A DNA stretch of 64,000 nt from Lachnoclostridium sp. An138 (lineage in GTDB: Bacteria > Bacillota > Clostridia > Lachnospirales > Lachnospiraceae). The stretch lies in contig NZ_NFLF01000002.1 of assembly GCF_002160765.1 (NCBI RefSeq), positions 186,001-250,000 on the forward strand, given 5' to 3'. The position numbers and the translations under genes were made by a program. Below are positions 46,010 through 55,199 of the stretch, one piece after another. The notes under the pieces were generated by a model. That model was not told the DNA's origin. It was given only the letters and a program-made list of their open reading frames with translations, and did no database searches. Position 1 is the stretch's first letter; each line of letters opens with the position of its first letter.

Positions 46010-47368
46010 TCAGCGGCACGGAAGCAGCAGCGAAGGGAGCTTCTCCTCTTTTACCGGGAACACCACCGCCGCAGGGCAGAGGTTTTTTACATATTCCTCC
46101 ATCTGCTGCCGGCAAAGGACTGCCGCTGCCTTTGATTCCATGGAAAGCCGCAGCACACTGGATAAATGGATCTGCAGCATATTTATGACAGGCAGCCCGC
46201 TTTTCTCTTTCACATGCTCAACCAGCCGTTTAATCTTTTCCCGGTCGCCAAATGTCAGAAGCCGGATTCCCACGGCTGTATCTACAAAGCCGTTTTCCGG
46301 TATAAACCACATATTCATGTCCGGGGTGATTGCAGAAATACTCTGAGCGCCTATCGCCTTTTCTTTCCGTGACTGATTATTTAAAATCTCATCCAGCATC
46401 TCCGGCTTCCCGATGACCACCGGCATAATCTCTCTTTCCCGGTATGTGTTTCTGAGTAATGTACATACCCTTCTTTCCACAGCCTCCTGGTATCGGATGT
46501 TCCGGTCACCCATGTAGTAAAAAATAAAGATTCTGCTTTGACTCATGGCAAGTGCAGACATGCGGGAGCCCTGCATCTCCCCAGGATGCAGCTTTTTGAA
46601 TTCCAAAGGCCCATACACCAGGAGCTCCCCGTCACGAACAGCCGGCTCAAGAATCCGTTCCTCCGACACAAGCGGGGCTTTTCGTACCGGGATAATCTGT
46701 CCTCCTGCAATCTGGAGCAGATAAAGTGTCATGGACACATCATATTTTCTCTGCGCCGTACTTTTCGACATTCGGTTCGCCTTCTGGGCTTCTACTGTCC
46801 CAGGCGCCAGTATTTCAATCTTCTCGCAGCCTTTGGATAGAATGTGGAGCATACGAGGAGATTCACCATATACGGTTTCTACTTCTTTTTGCTTACCCAG
46901 TACTGACAGTACATTGGTGTAACGTGTTTGACTTCCACAGATAGATAATGCAGCTTCTCTGCTGACCATCCCGGAACTCATTGCGGCCAGCAGAAGAATA
47001 TTCGTTTCCGCGTTGCCAATCCGGCGAAGAACCTCTTTCTCTCCGGGAGGATTATACGTGAAATCCATCTCTCCATACCGGCTCCACTTAAGTCCTTTTA
47101 CCCATTCCGCAATCTCCTCTTTTTCACCTTCAGGCACCTCTTTTGCACTGGTGTCATTATGTTCAGGAGTATAATATATCAGCAGGTCTGACAAGATTCT
47201 GTTTGCACTGGGCCGGTCAGCTACAGTCAGGTAATCTACCACCCACTCTGTCGCAAGCATCCAGGCTGTATTTCTTGCTTTCCTCCACAGTCCTGTCTCC
47301 AGATTTTCTGTAATCCAGATATATTTCACACGGTTATCTTTTTGATCCGTTAACCGATAGACATACAT
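46010..47368 (-). CDS. Unknown 452-residue protein of the second replicon
   Basis: Not securely recognised; it may belong to DUF5697 (recollection only). It starts MYVYRLTDQKDNRVKYIWIT and is soluble, mixed alpha/beta. A winged-helix-like stretch (VSREAALSICGSQTRYTNVLSVL, about residues 145-167) is possible. It starts one base after the stop of the upstream 202-residue gene and reads toward rep, so the three likely form one operon. Confidence 0.6.
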   Translation of the reverse strand: MYVYRLTDQKDNRVKYIWITENLETGLWRKARNTAWMLATEWVVDYLTVADRPSANRILSDLLIYYTPEHNDTSAKEVPEGEKEEIAEWVKGLKWSRYGEMDFTYNPPGEKEVLRRIGNAETNILLLAAMSSGMVSREAALSICGSQTRYTNVLSVLGKQKEVETVYGESPRMLHILSKGCEKIEILAPGTVEAQKANRMSKSTAQRKYDVSMTLYLLQIAGGQIIPVRKAPLVSEERILEPAVRDGELLVYGPLEFKKLHPGEMQGSRMSALAMSQSRIFIFYYMGDRNIRYQEAVERRVCTLLRNTYREREIMPVVIGKPEMLDEILNNQSRKEKAIGAQSISAITPDMNMWFIPENGFVDTAVGIRLLTFGDREKIKRLVEHVKEKSGLPVINMLQIHLSSVLRLSMESKAAAVLCRQQMEEYVKNLCPAAVVFPVKEEKLPSLLLPCR

Positions 47369-47977
47369 TTAATCCCCTCCCTTATCTTCTGATGAACGGA
47401 TTTTTCTTAAAATTTCAGCCAGCTTTTCCACAGGGATAAAGCATAATCTGTCAAAGAGTTTTTCTGCCTGTACATCTATCTCCTGTGCGAGTGTTCCTCC
47501 CGCCGTAATGTACCTGAGGTATCTCTTTTTGGCGGGGTGGTAGTCAGAAAGACACAGGAGTGTATCTGATATCTCAGTCTCTCCCCTGGAAAGAAGGTCC
47601 AGGATAACGCTCAGTTCTCCCTCCTCGTACTCCGTTACCGCATAGATGGCAAGAATTGCAAGCAGCTCTTTCTCCTTCTCTCCAACCTGCTCTGCAAATC
47701 TTTCAAGTGCCTGCATGGATATTCCACTTACCTCATAATGTGGTGCAGAAACTGAACATTTCCTGTGTTTCTGCGTTATCTTTTGTGAAACCATACACTC
47801 TTTCTGGATACTCTCTTCCTGTTCCAGGAGTTCTTTCAAAAAACTAATTTCTTCATCTTCTCCCATTTCGTTATCTGGGAAATTTCTCTCCTCACAGGGA
47901 GCAGTATTCCTCCCTTTTATCGGCTCTTCATCTCTGTAGGCGTATTCTTTCCCCGTAATACTGATAACTTTCTCCAT
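47369..47977 (-). CDS. Unknown 202-residue protein of the second replicon
   Basis: No recognised family. The N-terminal half is acidic; the C-terminal half is helical. GGAGGTGCAAAGAAA precedes the ATG at 47977. First gene of the probable three-gene operon with the 452-residue protein and Rep. The large repeat region lies directly upstream. Confidence 0.6.
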   Translation of the reverse strand: MEKVISITGKEYAYRDEEPIKGRNTAPCEERNFPDNEMGEDEEISFLKELLEQEESIQKECMVSQKITQKHRKCSVSAPHYEVSGISMQALERFAEQVGEKEKELLAILAIYAVTEYEEGELSVILDLLSRGETEISDTLLCLSDYHPAKKRYLRYITAGGTLAQEIDVQAEKLFDRLCFIPVEKLAEILRKIRSSEDKGGD

Positions 47978-49080
47978 TTTCTTTGCACCTCCCGATATTC
48001 CCTTATTACTTCTGTTTAACCCATTTTCTCTCTTTCCTGTCTTTTTCTATCAATTCCGTTTGTGCGGGAGCTGATACAAATATTGCTTACAATCGATTTA
48101 TGTGGGGTATGCTTTCAAGCTTCGCTCCTTTTCAAAATCCAACGGAATATCTGTTTGTTTCAAAAGGCTCTCACAGGGCTCCGTGTTCTTCTTCCTGGAG
48201 TTTCCAAAGCGGCACGAATATATTTAATCAGTTTTTATGGGGGATGCTTCAGGCTTCGCATTTACATGCCTGTTTCTATCCATCTCTTTTTTGTGATTAT
48301 CTGATATTCCCGAAATACAATATGGGGGTATATCTTTCCCTGGATGCAGGGGTTCCCTTTTGTGTATGGGAGCAGTTTTCCACGCATCAGATTCCTGAAG
48401 ATTGCGGATTACGGAGCGTGAGATAAGAGCATTCCTGAGTAATCACCTGGATTCAGGAGGTTCCTGGAAGGCAATGGAAAGTGTATATATCTGCAGGAGG
48501 ATTGCGATTCTTTTTATTCCTCAAGGACGCGCAGGAGTTTTCCTGTGAGCAGGGGTGACCAGATGCGCTGTAAGAAGAATACTGTATATTTTGTGGGGGC
48601 TATTACTGTGATACAGGAATGGGAGCAATTCCGCACATTAGCTTACTGTTGAAATGGGATAACTGTCGTGCGGGATAATCCTGTCTACTGCATTTTTTAT
48701 CAGTCTGTATCCTTGAGATTACGGAGTATAGTATTTTCTTAAAGTACACTGTAGAATCGCGGCAATTCTCAGTACACCTCGGTACTCCTAAAACACATCT
48801 GGTTATTTCCCGGTATTTCTCTGTTCTCTCAACGTTCCCTATCTTTGATTTTCTGGTCCGTCCCGTGTCTTCACTGTATCCCTCGGAGAATATTACCGTG
48901 GATATCTGTCCCTGTTTCTCGGGGAAGGAATTTACTATTATCCAGGGAATAAGAGGATGTCTGTATGGGAGGGGGCATAGGCTGTGAAGAGGAGTTTTTT
49001 GATGTACTCGGGGGAAGAAGATTTTCGCAGATAGGTGAATATGGAATCCCCTCGTCTGTGAGTATCATCTTACAGAACGT

Positions 49081-49825
49081 GCTCAGGGGTATGAGATATA
49101 TGGTGGATAGATGATTTCTATATCCCTTCGCCTGTGGGAAGACGGTTTCTGAAGGTGCTCAAGGGAAGGAACTTACTGTATGGAAGAGTGTCCTGTTTCC
49201 TTTCGCTTGTGGAAATGAGGTTTATGAAGAGCTCAAGGGTATGTGAGATACTGTGAGGGCAAGACCACTATATCCTCTCGCATCGGAACAGAAGTCTCTG
49301 AAGATATCTGAATAGCACATGGGTATACGCAGTTTATTCCTGTTTATCCTTGTTTCCTTTCACTTACGTGGAATGAGTTTTCTGATAGAGTTCAAGGGAA
49401 GGAGCTTACTGTATAGAAGAGTATTCTATTTCCTTTCGCGCGTAGAAATGAGGTTGCTGAGAAAGCTCAAGGGTATGTGGAATACTGCGAAGACAATCCC
49501 ACTGTATCCTTTTGCATGCTGAAATGAAATTTATGAGAAGCTCAAAGGAAAGAAATTACTGCGTGGAGAAGAATCTGTTTCCTTTCGCTGGCAGAAAGGA
49601 GATTATCTGGATATGCTCAGGGGAAGGAGTTGTACAGAGAATAGATAATTCCTGTTTCCCTTCGCTTTTGGAGAGAAGTTTTTCTGATATGCTCAAGGGA
49701 AAGAGATTATTGTGTGGAGAAGTATCCAGTTTACTCTCGCTTGTCAATGCGGTTTTCCTGAAGGTGCTCAGGGGAATGAGATAACTGTTAAAAGATTTTT
49801 TCTGTTTCCCTTCGCTTTTTTATTA
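49081..49825. repeat. About ten tandem 75-bp repeats in a gene-free region
   Basis: GCTCA(A/G)GGG recurs near 49081, 49157, 49231, 49315 (degenerate), 49390, 49465, 49540, 49615, 49691 and 49766, a period of 74-76 bases except one. Each unit has AGGGAAxGA near its start and TTTCCCTTCGCTT-like bases near the middle, which could pair. No convincing reading frame spans the units. The surrounding 47978-50906 also lacks genes; 48060-48260 holds two related stretches (TTTATGKGGGRTGCTTT...). Possible centromere-like or structured RNA region. Confidence 0.8.
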
Positions 49826-50218
49826 TTGACAAATATCTCATTTGAGTCTCCCTCTAATATTTCAAAAAAAGGTTGTTGGAAGCAATGAAAGTTGAATCGT
49901 TGACCAATTACTTCGTTCAAAATCCACTTTCTTAAATTTTAGAAAAATCCACTAAATATGCCTGTTTCTTAATATTTTATAATTCAAAAAGTTCCTGACA
50001 AAATGCACTCTTTGTTTTACTGGAAATGTCACTTTCTTTTTAGTCAAAATGAAGGTGACATTTTTAGATATAAAATGGTTTTTCTGGCGAAAAATAAGCT
50101 TCCAGTTTACGGATGGAGATTAAGACAAAAACTCCATCGGTGAGAATCGTTCTGTTCATGAGAAAAACAAATCTTTCACCATGACTCTTCTGCTTTATTC
50201 TTGTTAGACACATTATTT

Positions 50219-50338
50219 AATACGTATTAAATATGTTATAATTTTGCTAAATCCAGCATTCTATAAAAATGAAATTATCACATAATACGTGTTAAATGAA
50301 AATATCACGTATTAAGTTGCTACATTACGTGTTAAATG
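50219..50338. repeat. Four copies of a 14-bp AT-rich repeat
   Basis: AATACGTATTAAAT (50219), AATACGTGTTAAAT (50284), ATCACGTATTAAGT (50304) and ATTACGTGTTAAAT (50325). The last three are 20-21 bases apart. Possible protein-binding sites of a partition or replication system. Confidence 0.6.
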
Positions 50339-50639
50339 ACTAATTTTTCTGTGGCAATTCAGCTCCATGTTCATAGACATCATTCTCTTCCTTCCCGCCG
50401 CTCTTTCTCAAGGCAGATTGAAAAGTAGCAACTCCATATTGAATAAGTAAGTCTAATTTCAGAAGTTTTCCACGCACTTCCGTTGGGGCTGGGGGTGTAT
50501 TTTAAATCTGTGTATTTACTTCTTTCATTACAAATTGCAAACCTGTGGTCAATCTGTCAATATCAGCAGTAGTTTCCTTCAGCCCCTTGCAACCATATGC
50601 AGTCACATGCTAAAATCTAAAATATATTACTTAAAGTCA

Positions 50640-50890
50640 TTTCATTCCTATAAGGAATCAGAACAAGCAGTAATTGACTACATGGATTATCATGCTAGTC
50701 CACGAAATTAAAAACGTTTTAATTGTATGACACCTCTACAGTATAGACACTATCTGCAAACAAAAACCACATAAAAATATCTCCAACTGTACAATTACGG
50801 TTGGAGATACAAAAACTTTTTGTTTTTCATCTGTCTACTTGACAGAGAGCAGTTCACATCTTAGTGCGACAGCCCCTTTTTCAGTCACTT
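50640..50890 (+). mobile_element. IS3-family insertion sequence remnant (3' end)
   Basis: One frame reads SYKESEQAVIDYMDYHASPRN, a stop, then KRFNCMTPLQYRHYLQTKTT and a stop, matching the C terminus of IS3-type transposases. Downstream is a TATCTCCAAC...GTTGGAGATA hairpin and a CTACTTGACAG...GCGACAGCCCCTTTTT end typical of such elements. The 5' part is missing. Confidence 0.5.
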
Positions 50891-50906
50891 TAATTCGTAT
50901 AAATTA

Positions 50907-51641
50907 CTATTGCATTGCATCAGTACCGCAAACCGTTTCAACCAATGTAATTGCATAATCAAAGGCATTTCTTTCCACAATTTTTTTTGTCACAAATATA
51001 CAATATATCATAGTCCAAATAATCAGTCCCCAAAATATGCTATATTTCGGTAACGGATTCAAAAATACTTCTTCTAGCTGAAATTCTTCAATACTAAAAA
51101 ATTCCTTAATAATTAATACCACATACATCACAACCGCAATCTTTTTACAACCATATAGGTTTCTCCAGTAATTATATTTTTTCAATTCTTGATATACTCT
51201 TGGGTAGTCATTACGATTGGAATTAGCGTATACACGTAAATCCTTCACCGCATTGATGTATTTACTATCACTCAAGGTATCCTGTTCTTCTTCATCTAAT
51301 GACATTGGTAATTGGTATTGCTCGCCTTTATCATTAAACCATTTATGATATTTCGTTTTAGACATTTCGTCAATTCTATCATCAGAAAATCGCATTACAA
51401 TAGTTGTCGGCATACCTTTCAGTCTTTTATACATTTTTTCTTGATAAGATTTTCCCCATTCTCTAACAACTCTTGCTAAAAAATAAAGAAGCGCTGCTGC
51501 AATTACAAATTCTATGCTAGCCTCCGTCCATTCTCCAGACAACGCCCCATGACATAATGCTAATACCAATATTGGTAACACCATTATAATTGCCGGCGCC
51601 ACTTCTGCCATCATGGTAAAATCATCAAAAACTCTCTTCAT
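50907..51641 (-). CDS. Four-helix membrane protein, third gene of an uncharacterised operon
   Basis: 244 residues. Two hydrophobic helices near the N terminus (about 14-34, 43-62), a cytoplasmic middle of about 105 residues, and two helices near the C terminus (about 168-186, 200-218). The build recalls SLATT-like or S-4TM effector proteins of conflict systems, but no signature is certain. RBS AGGGGAGACAA precedes the ATG. It follows the 170-residue gene by 11 bases and is AT-rich. Confidence 0.65.
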   Translation of the reverse strand: MKRVFDDFTMMAEVAPAIIMVLPILVLALCHGALSGEWTEASIEFVIAAALLYFLARVVREWGKSYQEKMYKRLKGMPTTIVMRFSDDRIDEMSKTKYHKWFNDKGEQYQLPMSLDEEEQDTLSDSKYINAVKDLRVYANSNRNDYPRVYQELKKYNYWRNLYGCKKIAVVMYVVLIIKEFFSIEEFQLEEVFLNPLPKYSIFWGLIIWTMIYCIFVTKKIVERNAFDYAITLVETVCGTDAMQ

Positions 51642-51652
51642 TTGTCTCCCCT

Positions 51653-52165
51653 TTAAACTATTACACGATCAAACGCAATCCGTATAGCCTCCATAAAATC
51701 CTTTTCTCGGTTTCGATATAATATTCTTTCAGATTTTGATGTCTTAAATCCAAAAACCCCAATATCACGAATCACATTTGAATCATACTCTCGTCCAGCT
51801 ATTACTTCCCGTTCCTGTTTCGCATAATACAACTGTGCAGAGCCATTAAAGCTCTGCATCTGTTGCAAAAGTTTCTTATCTAAATCCACCACTAGTTTGC
51901 ATGTGTTGGCCACCACGAAAACGCCTTGCGCTACGCACGGAAGTTCACATAACGCTACAACAATGTAATTATGCGCCGTGATATAAGTTCCATTTATCCC
52001 ATCTCTAGTAATACATTGATAATATTCAAAAAGCCCCTTGGATGACAGACCTAGCTTCTTCTCCCACGAAATATACTTATCCCCAGATACTTCTTTGATA
52101 TATTGCAGGCGTGCTCTTCTTTCTGCCACATTCTTATCAATGTCAGCACCTACAATCCAAACCAC
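51653..52165 (-). CDS. Unknown 170-residue protein, second gene of the operon
   Basis: Not recognised. Mixed alpha/beta, with GTYITAHNYIVVALCELPCV in the middle and LYYAKQEREVIAGREY and ILYRNREKDFMEAIRIAF near the end. The GTG at 52165 overlaps the metallo-hydrolase gene by 23 bases, so expression is coupled. A later start is possible. Likely a partner of the two neighbours. Confidence 0.6.
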   Translation of the reverse strand: MVWIVGADIDKNVAERRARLQYIKEVSGDKYISWEKKLGLSSKGLFEYYQCITRDGINGTYITAHNYIVVALCELPCVAQGVFVVANTCKLVVDLDKKLLQQMQSFNGSAQLYYAKQEREVIAGREYDSNVIRDIGVFGFKTSKSERILYRNREKDFMEAIRIAFDRVIV

Positions 52166-53078
52166 CCAGTCTTACCCCCGCAGTGTTCTTGTGACCAACA
52201 CCACGACTCACTTTTTCCTTAGGAAGCTCAACAATGCCCTCTTTTGTATTGTGCGCCGGTGTAAACTTTTCTTGCTTCATCTTTTTTACCAGTTTGTCTG
52301 AACCACCACTATTGTATCCAGAACCGGTATTATCTGAGATCAAAAACTCCTTACAATAAGGATCCTCCAAACTGTCGAAAATCATTTGTGCATCATCAAG
52401 CTGACCATGATGGGGAAGTTGGATGATATCATAACTTTCGATATCATGTATGTACTTAGGTGTTGCATCACCACAAAGTAACACTTCCATTCCATCATCC
52501 AAAGTGCATTTCACTTGAATGCTGGCAGCATTCATAACCGTTTCCCCGTCAATAGTTCCTTGACCATCCTCTTCGATAGCCTTAGCAACCACCGGAATAA
52601 ACTCCTCTTTTGTCGGCCCAACAACCTGTCCTAATCCTACATCTGTATCCGGAAGCGCACTTTTAACGGTATACCCATACTCTTCTGCTGTAGTAACAAT
52701 CTTCGCAATATTCTCAAATACCTCAAGAATATGTTCGCACGTTTTATTTTTTTTTCTTCTTCCATCATCCAACATCTTGTGGATTTCATCTACATCTTTT
52801 AAATACAAATGAGTATAGAGAGTTACTGTCCAGTTTCCCTCATTCAAATGTTCCATTAATTTTACCACTCCATCGGAATGGTCCGAATCATCGTGGGATA
52901 CTACAATCGAAACATCTGATATTCCTGTATTCTTTTTCAGGAATTCTTTCACCTCATCAGCATGTCTTTCATGCCCACAATCATAAATCATCAGTTTGCT
53001 CCCACTAAATCCCAGAATGCAATCTCCGAATCTAGTATCCTTGTCGCCATCATAATGGCTCAATGCTCTTACTTTCAT
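52143..53078 (-). CDS. ComEC-like metallo-beta-lactamase-fold hydrolase, first gene of the operon
   Basis: About 311 residues. Metal-site motif SHDDSDHSDG (HxDxDH variant), followed by LLCGDATPKYI and LPHHGQLDDAQ, the order seen in ComEC-type MBL domains; there is no membrane part. It probably hydrolyses a phosphodiester or nucleotide substrate. ATG at 53078 follows AAGGAGG. Divergent from an XRE regulator across a region with a predicted small RNA. Together with the next two genes it looks like a small defence-type operon. Confidence 0.8.
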   Translation of the reverse strand: MKVRALSHYDGDKDTRFGDCILGFSGSKLMIYDCGHERHADEVKEFLKKNTGISDVSIVVSHDDSDHSDGVVKLMEHLNEGNWTVTLYTHLYLKDVDEIHKMLDDGRRKKNKTCEHILEVFENIAKIVTTAEEYGYTVKSALPDTDVGLGQVVGPTKEEFIPVVAKAIEEDGQGTIDGETVMNAASIQVKCTLDDGMEVLLCGDATPKYIHDIESYDIIQLPHHGQLDDAQMIFDSLEDPYCKEFLISDNTGSGYNSGGSDKLVKKMKQEKFTPAHNTKEGIVELPKEKVSRGVGHKNTAGVRLGGLDCRC

Positions 53079-53147
53079 ATAAAAAGCCTCCTTTGAATTA
53101 TTTTTGCAGCTCAAAGAAGACCGATGTTTTCAAACAAACGTTCCGAA

Positions 53148-53176
53148 TTGTCAACCTGTCCAACCCATGTTATAAT
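53148..53176 (+). promoter_or_regulatory. Consensus promoter of a predicted small RNA
   Basis: TTGTCA (53148-53153), exactly 17 bases, TATAAT (53171-53176), plus strand. Confidence 0.75.
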
Positions 53177-53182
53177 ATGTTT

Positions 53183-53260
53183 GCCTAAAGATTATATATA
53201 ACATGTAATCAAGATTGAACCGGTAGCGAATGTATGAATAGCTATCGGTTTTTCTTTTTC
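53183..53260 (+). ncRNA. Predicted ~78-nt small RNA or attenuated leader
   Basis: Starts about seven bases after a consensus promoter and ends in a stem AACCGGTAGC/GCTATCGGTT (53218-53227 with 53241-53250, one G-U pair) followed by TTTCTTTTT. It contains GATTA...TAATC complementarity. No gene lies within. It could be a stand-alone regulator of the flanking operon, or a leader that limits transcription into the XRE gene at 53436. Confidence 0.6.
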
Positions 53261-53435
53261 CAGCTCTAGCACTCATTTCGTCAAAGCGCTAATAATAGTA
53301 TATTCCTGTCTTTTTTATTTGTCAAGACGCTTCGAAAATATTTTCTGTTATTTTTTTAATTTGTATTTTATTTCGGTAATATTTGACTTTTACTATTTTT
53401 GTGATATAATATAAGCATCTATAGGAGGGACACAT

Positions 53436-54446
53436 ATGAGTGACTTTTTTTCTTTAAAAACAGTTCAAATAACACCCGAACTGGGTATGGCTTTAAAAAG
53501 CTTTAGAATAGAAAACGAAGTAACCGCTACATCTATCGTTGAAGAATTTTCCAAATCCTCTAGTTACATCACCAAATTAGAAAAAGGAGAAATAAAAAAG
53601 ATTGATGGAGAGTTTTTCTTAAAACTATGCAACTATATTACTAAAACAGAAAATGGACTTTCTATGTTTCTTTCCAAACTTAGTCGTGATTTTCGAGAAT
53701 ATTCATCCGAAACCCAAATAACTATAATTAATATTGATGATCTGCTAATTGACCACACTGTTTCTCCCCAATTAATCTCCGATATTAATAATTATTTGGA
53801 AAGCCATGATATAAGCATCGAACAATTAGTAAACAAAATTAATGCAAATGAAGATATCCAAAATAATATAGATTTCGAAACTGCTCCCAAAAATGAATGG
53901 ATTGTTTCCGGCAATAGCAACAACGAAAAAAACTATATCATAAAATTAGATATCCCGCGTTCTTATATTGAAAATCTTCTTGCCGGGAAAATAACCACCA
54001 TTCATTTTGTAATAGGCAAAGCGATATTATACTCACTCTATCGATTAGGTAATGAAGATGATGCCGCCACCTTGGCCAACAGCAAATTGCAAATCAATAA
54101 TATAATTCATTATGTTCGTCCTAATTACATCGCCTTTAATGATGAAAACATGGATAATTTATTTGGCGGATTACCTGTTGAAGCATCTGAAGCACTTCAA
54201 TTTATTACCTCAACCTTGAAGCTTGTTACAAATCTAACAAAAGAAAATGATTATGGCCCAAAACGCATCCAACAAATCAAGGCCAACCTAGAGTCTGATC
54301 TTGGTTTTGCATTTGCTTTTATGTCTCTCAACATAGAAGAACTGGCGCCTAAAAGCAAAGCAGTAAAAGAAAAATTTTTAAAAGAACTCAAAACACTAAT
54401 TGAAAAATATTCTCTAGCAGATGCTGGACTAGATACTTATGACTAA
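53436..54446 (+). CDS. XRE-family (helix-turn-helix) regulator with large C-terminal domain
   Basis: 336 residues. Residues 15-60 form a HTH_3-like domain (ALKSFRIENEVTATSIVEEF then SSSYITKLEKGEIKKIDGEF). The rest, about 270 residues, is mostly helical and unrecognised, perhaps sensing or dimerisation. Very AT-rich. AGGAGGGACACAT precedes the ATG. Divergent from the MBL operon, so it is the likely regulator of that operon. Confidence 0.7.
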   Translation: MSDFFSLKTVQITPELGMALKSFRIENEVTATSIVEEFSKSSSYITKLEKGEIKKIDGEFFLKLCNYITKTENGLSMFLSKLSRDFREYSSETQITIINIDDLLIDHTVSPQLISDINNYLESHDISIEQLVNKINANEDIQNNIDFETAPKNEWIVSGNSNNEKNYIIKLDIPRSYIENLLAGKITTIHFVIGKAILYSLYRLGNEDDAATLANSKLQINNIIHYVRPNYIAFNDENMDNLFGGLPVEASEALQFITSTLKLVTNLTKENDYGPKRIQQIKANLESDLGFAFAFMSLNIEELAPKSKAVKEKFLKELKTLIEKYSLADAGLDTYD

Positions 54447-54732
54447 ATAATTATTTTATTTCTATTTCTACATAAAAAGAGGGTAGTAAAAATGGAATTA
54501 CCCCCATTCTTATCACCCTCTTATACTTTACACATTCGTTTCAATTTCTCAATCTCTTCCTGCAATCTCTCCACCTGCCGTCCCAAAAGAAATATCTTCC
54601 ATTCCATGGCCCGAGCAAAAATCAATCTTCTTGGATTGCGATACGTTACTACCCGCTACTTCTCTAATACACGCTCCAGATCTCCCTCACTCTTTCATTG
54701 CTGTAGAAAAACCTTCTGAAAAAGCCGGTTTT

Positions 54733-54858
54733 TCAGACCAAGTCACAGATGGTTATTGATTCCCCCTCCTCAAGATTTCGGATAAGCGTGATTGTCAGCT
54801 TTTCTTTTTCCATACTCTTTTCCCGGTTCTTTTCTACCATTACATCATATCTGGCCAT
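54733..54858 (-). CDS. Possible 41-residue protein
   Basis: MARYDVMVEKNREKSMEKEKLTI..., charged and helical, with a weak ribosome site. Unrecognised; could be the remains of a larger gene. The rest of 54447-55136 holds a hairpin (54477-54525) and no clear gene. Confidence 0.25.
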   Translation of the reverse strand: MARYDVMVEKNREKSMEKEKLTITLIRNLEEGESITICDLV

Positions 54859-55136
54859 AATTCATCTCATCCTTTCACGATGTCTCGTGTCTTTTCTTCG
54901 TATTGTTCCTGTATCTCCTTGTCTCTCGCTTCATGACCAGAGCAGAGCGGATATGCGCCGGCAGCATCTCTTATCGTTCCGTTTCCCGAATGTCCCAAAA
55001 TATCCTGCTCTTCTGCTAAAGCTGCCTGGAACATCAATTAAATCTATAGTTTTCCAGCCCTGTATCCCAGACATTGCCTGTCCGGTGAATAACAGATTTT
55101 CTGTTTCATCGGAACAACAGGAATAAGAAATATGGA

Positions 55137-55168
55137 AAATGCCCGCCTCATAAACAGGCGGACATTTC
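55137..55168 (-). terminator. Rho-independent terminator of the DUF4143 gene
   Basis: Arms AATGTCCGCCT and AGGCGGGCATT (minus strand) around a 7-8 base loop, followed by TTTCC. It lies just after the stop at 55200. Confidence 0.65.
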
Positions 55169-55199
55169 ATTTAGATTTCTTTATATTTCTGGATAATAT

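Noticed and set aside
48060-48426. Frame of about 120-147 codons on the plus strand
   Set aside because: No ribosome site, odd composition and overlap with repeat-like sequence; no homology recognised.
49319-49784. Plus-strand frames of 67 and 90 codons
   Set aside because: They arise from the 75-bp repeat and differ in frame between units.
50360-50610. Short minus-strand frame ending TADIDRLTTGLQFVMKEVN
   Set aside because: Only about 34 residues, GTG start without ribosome site; probably a fragment.
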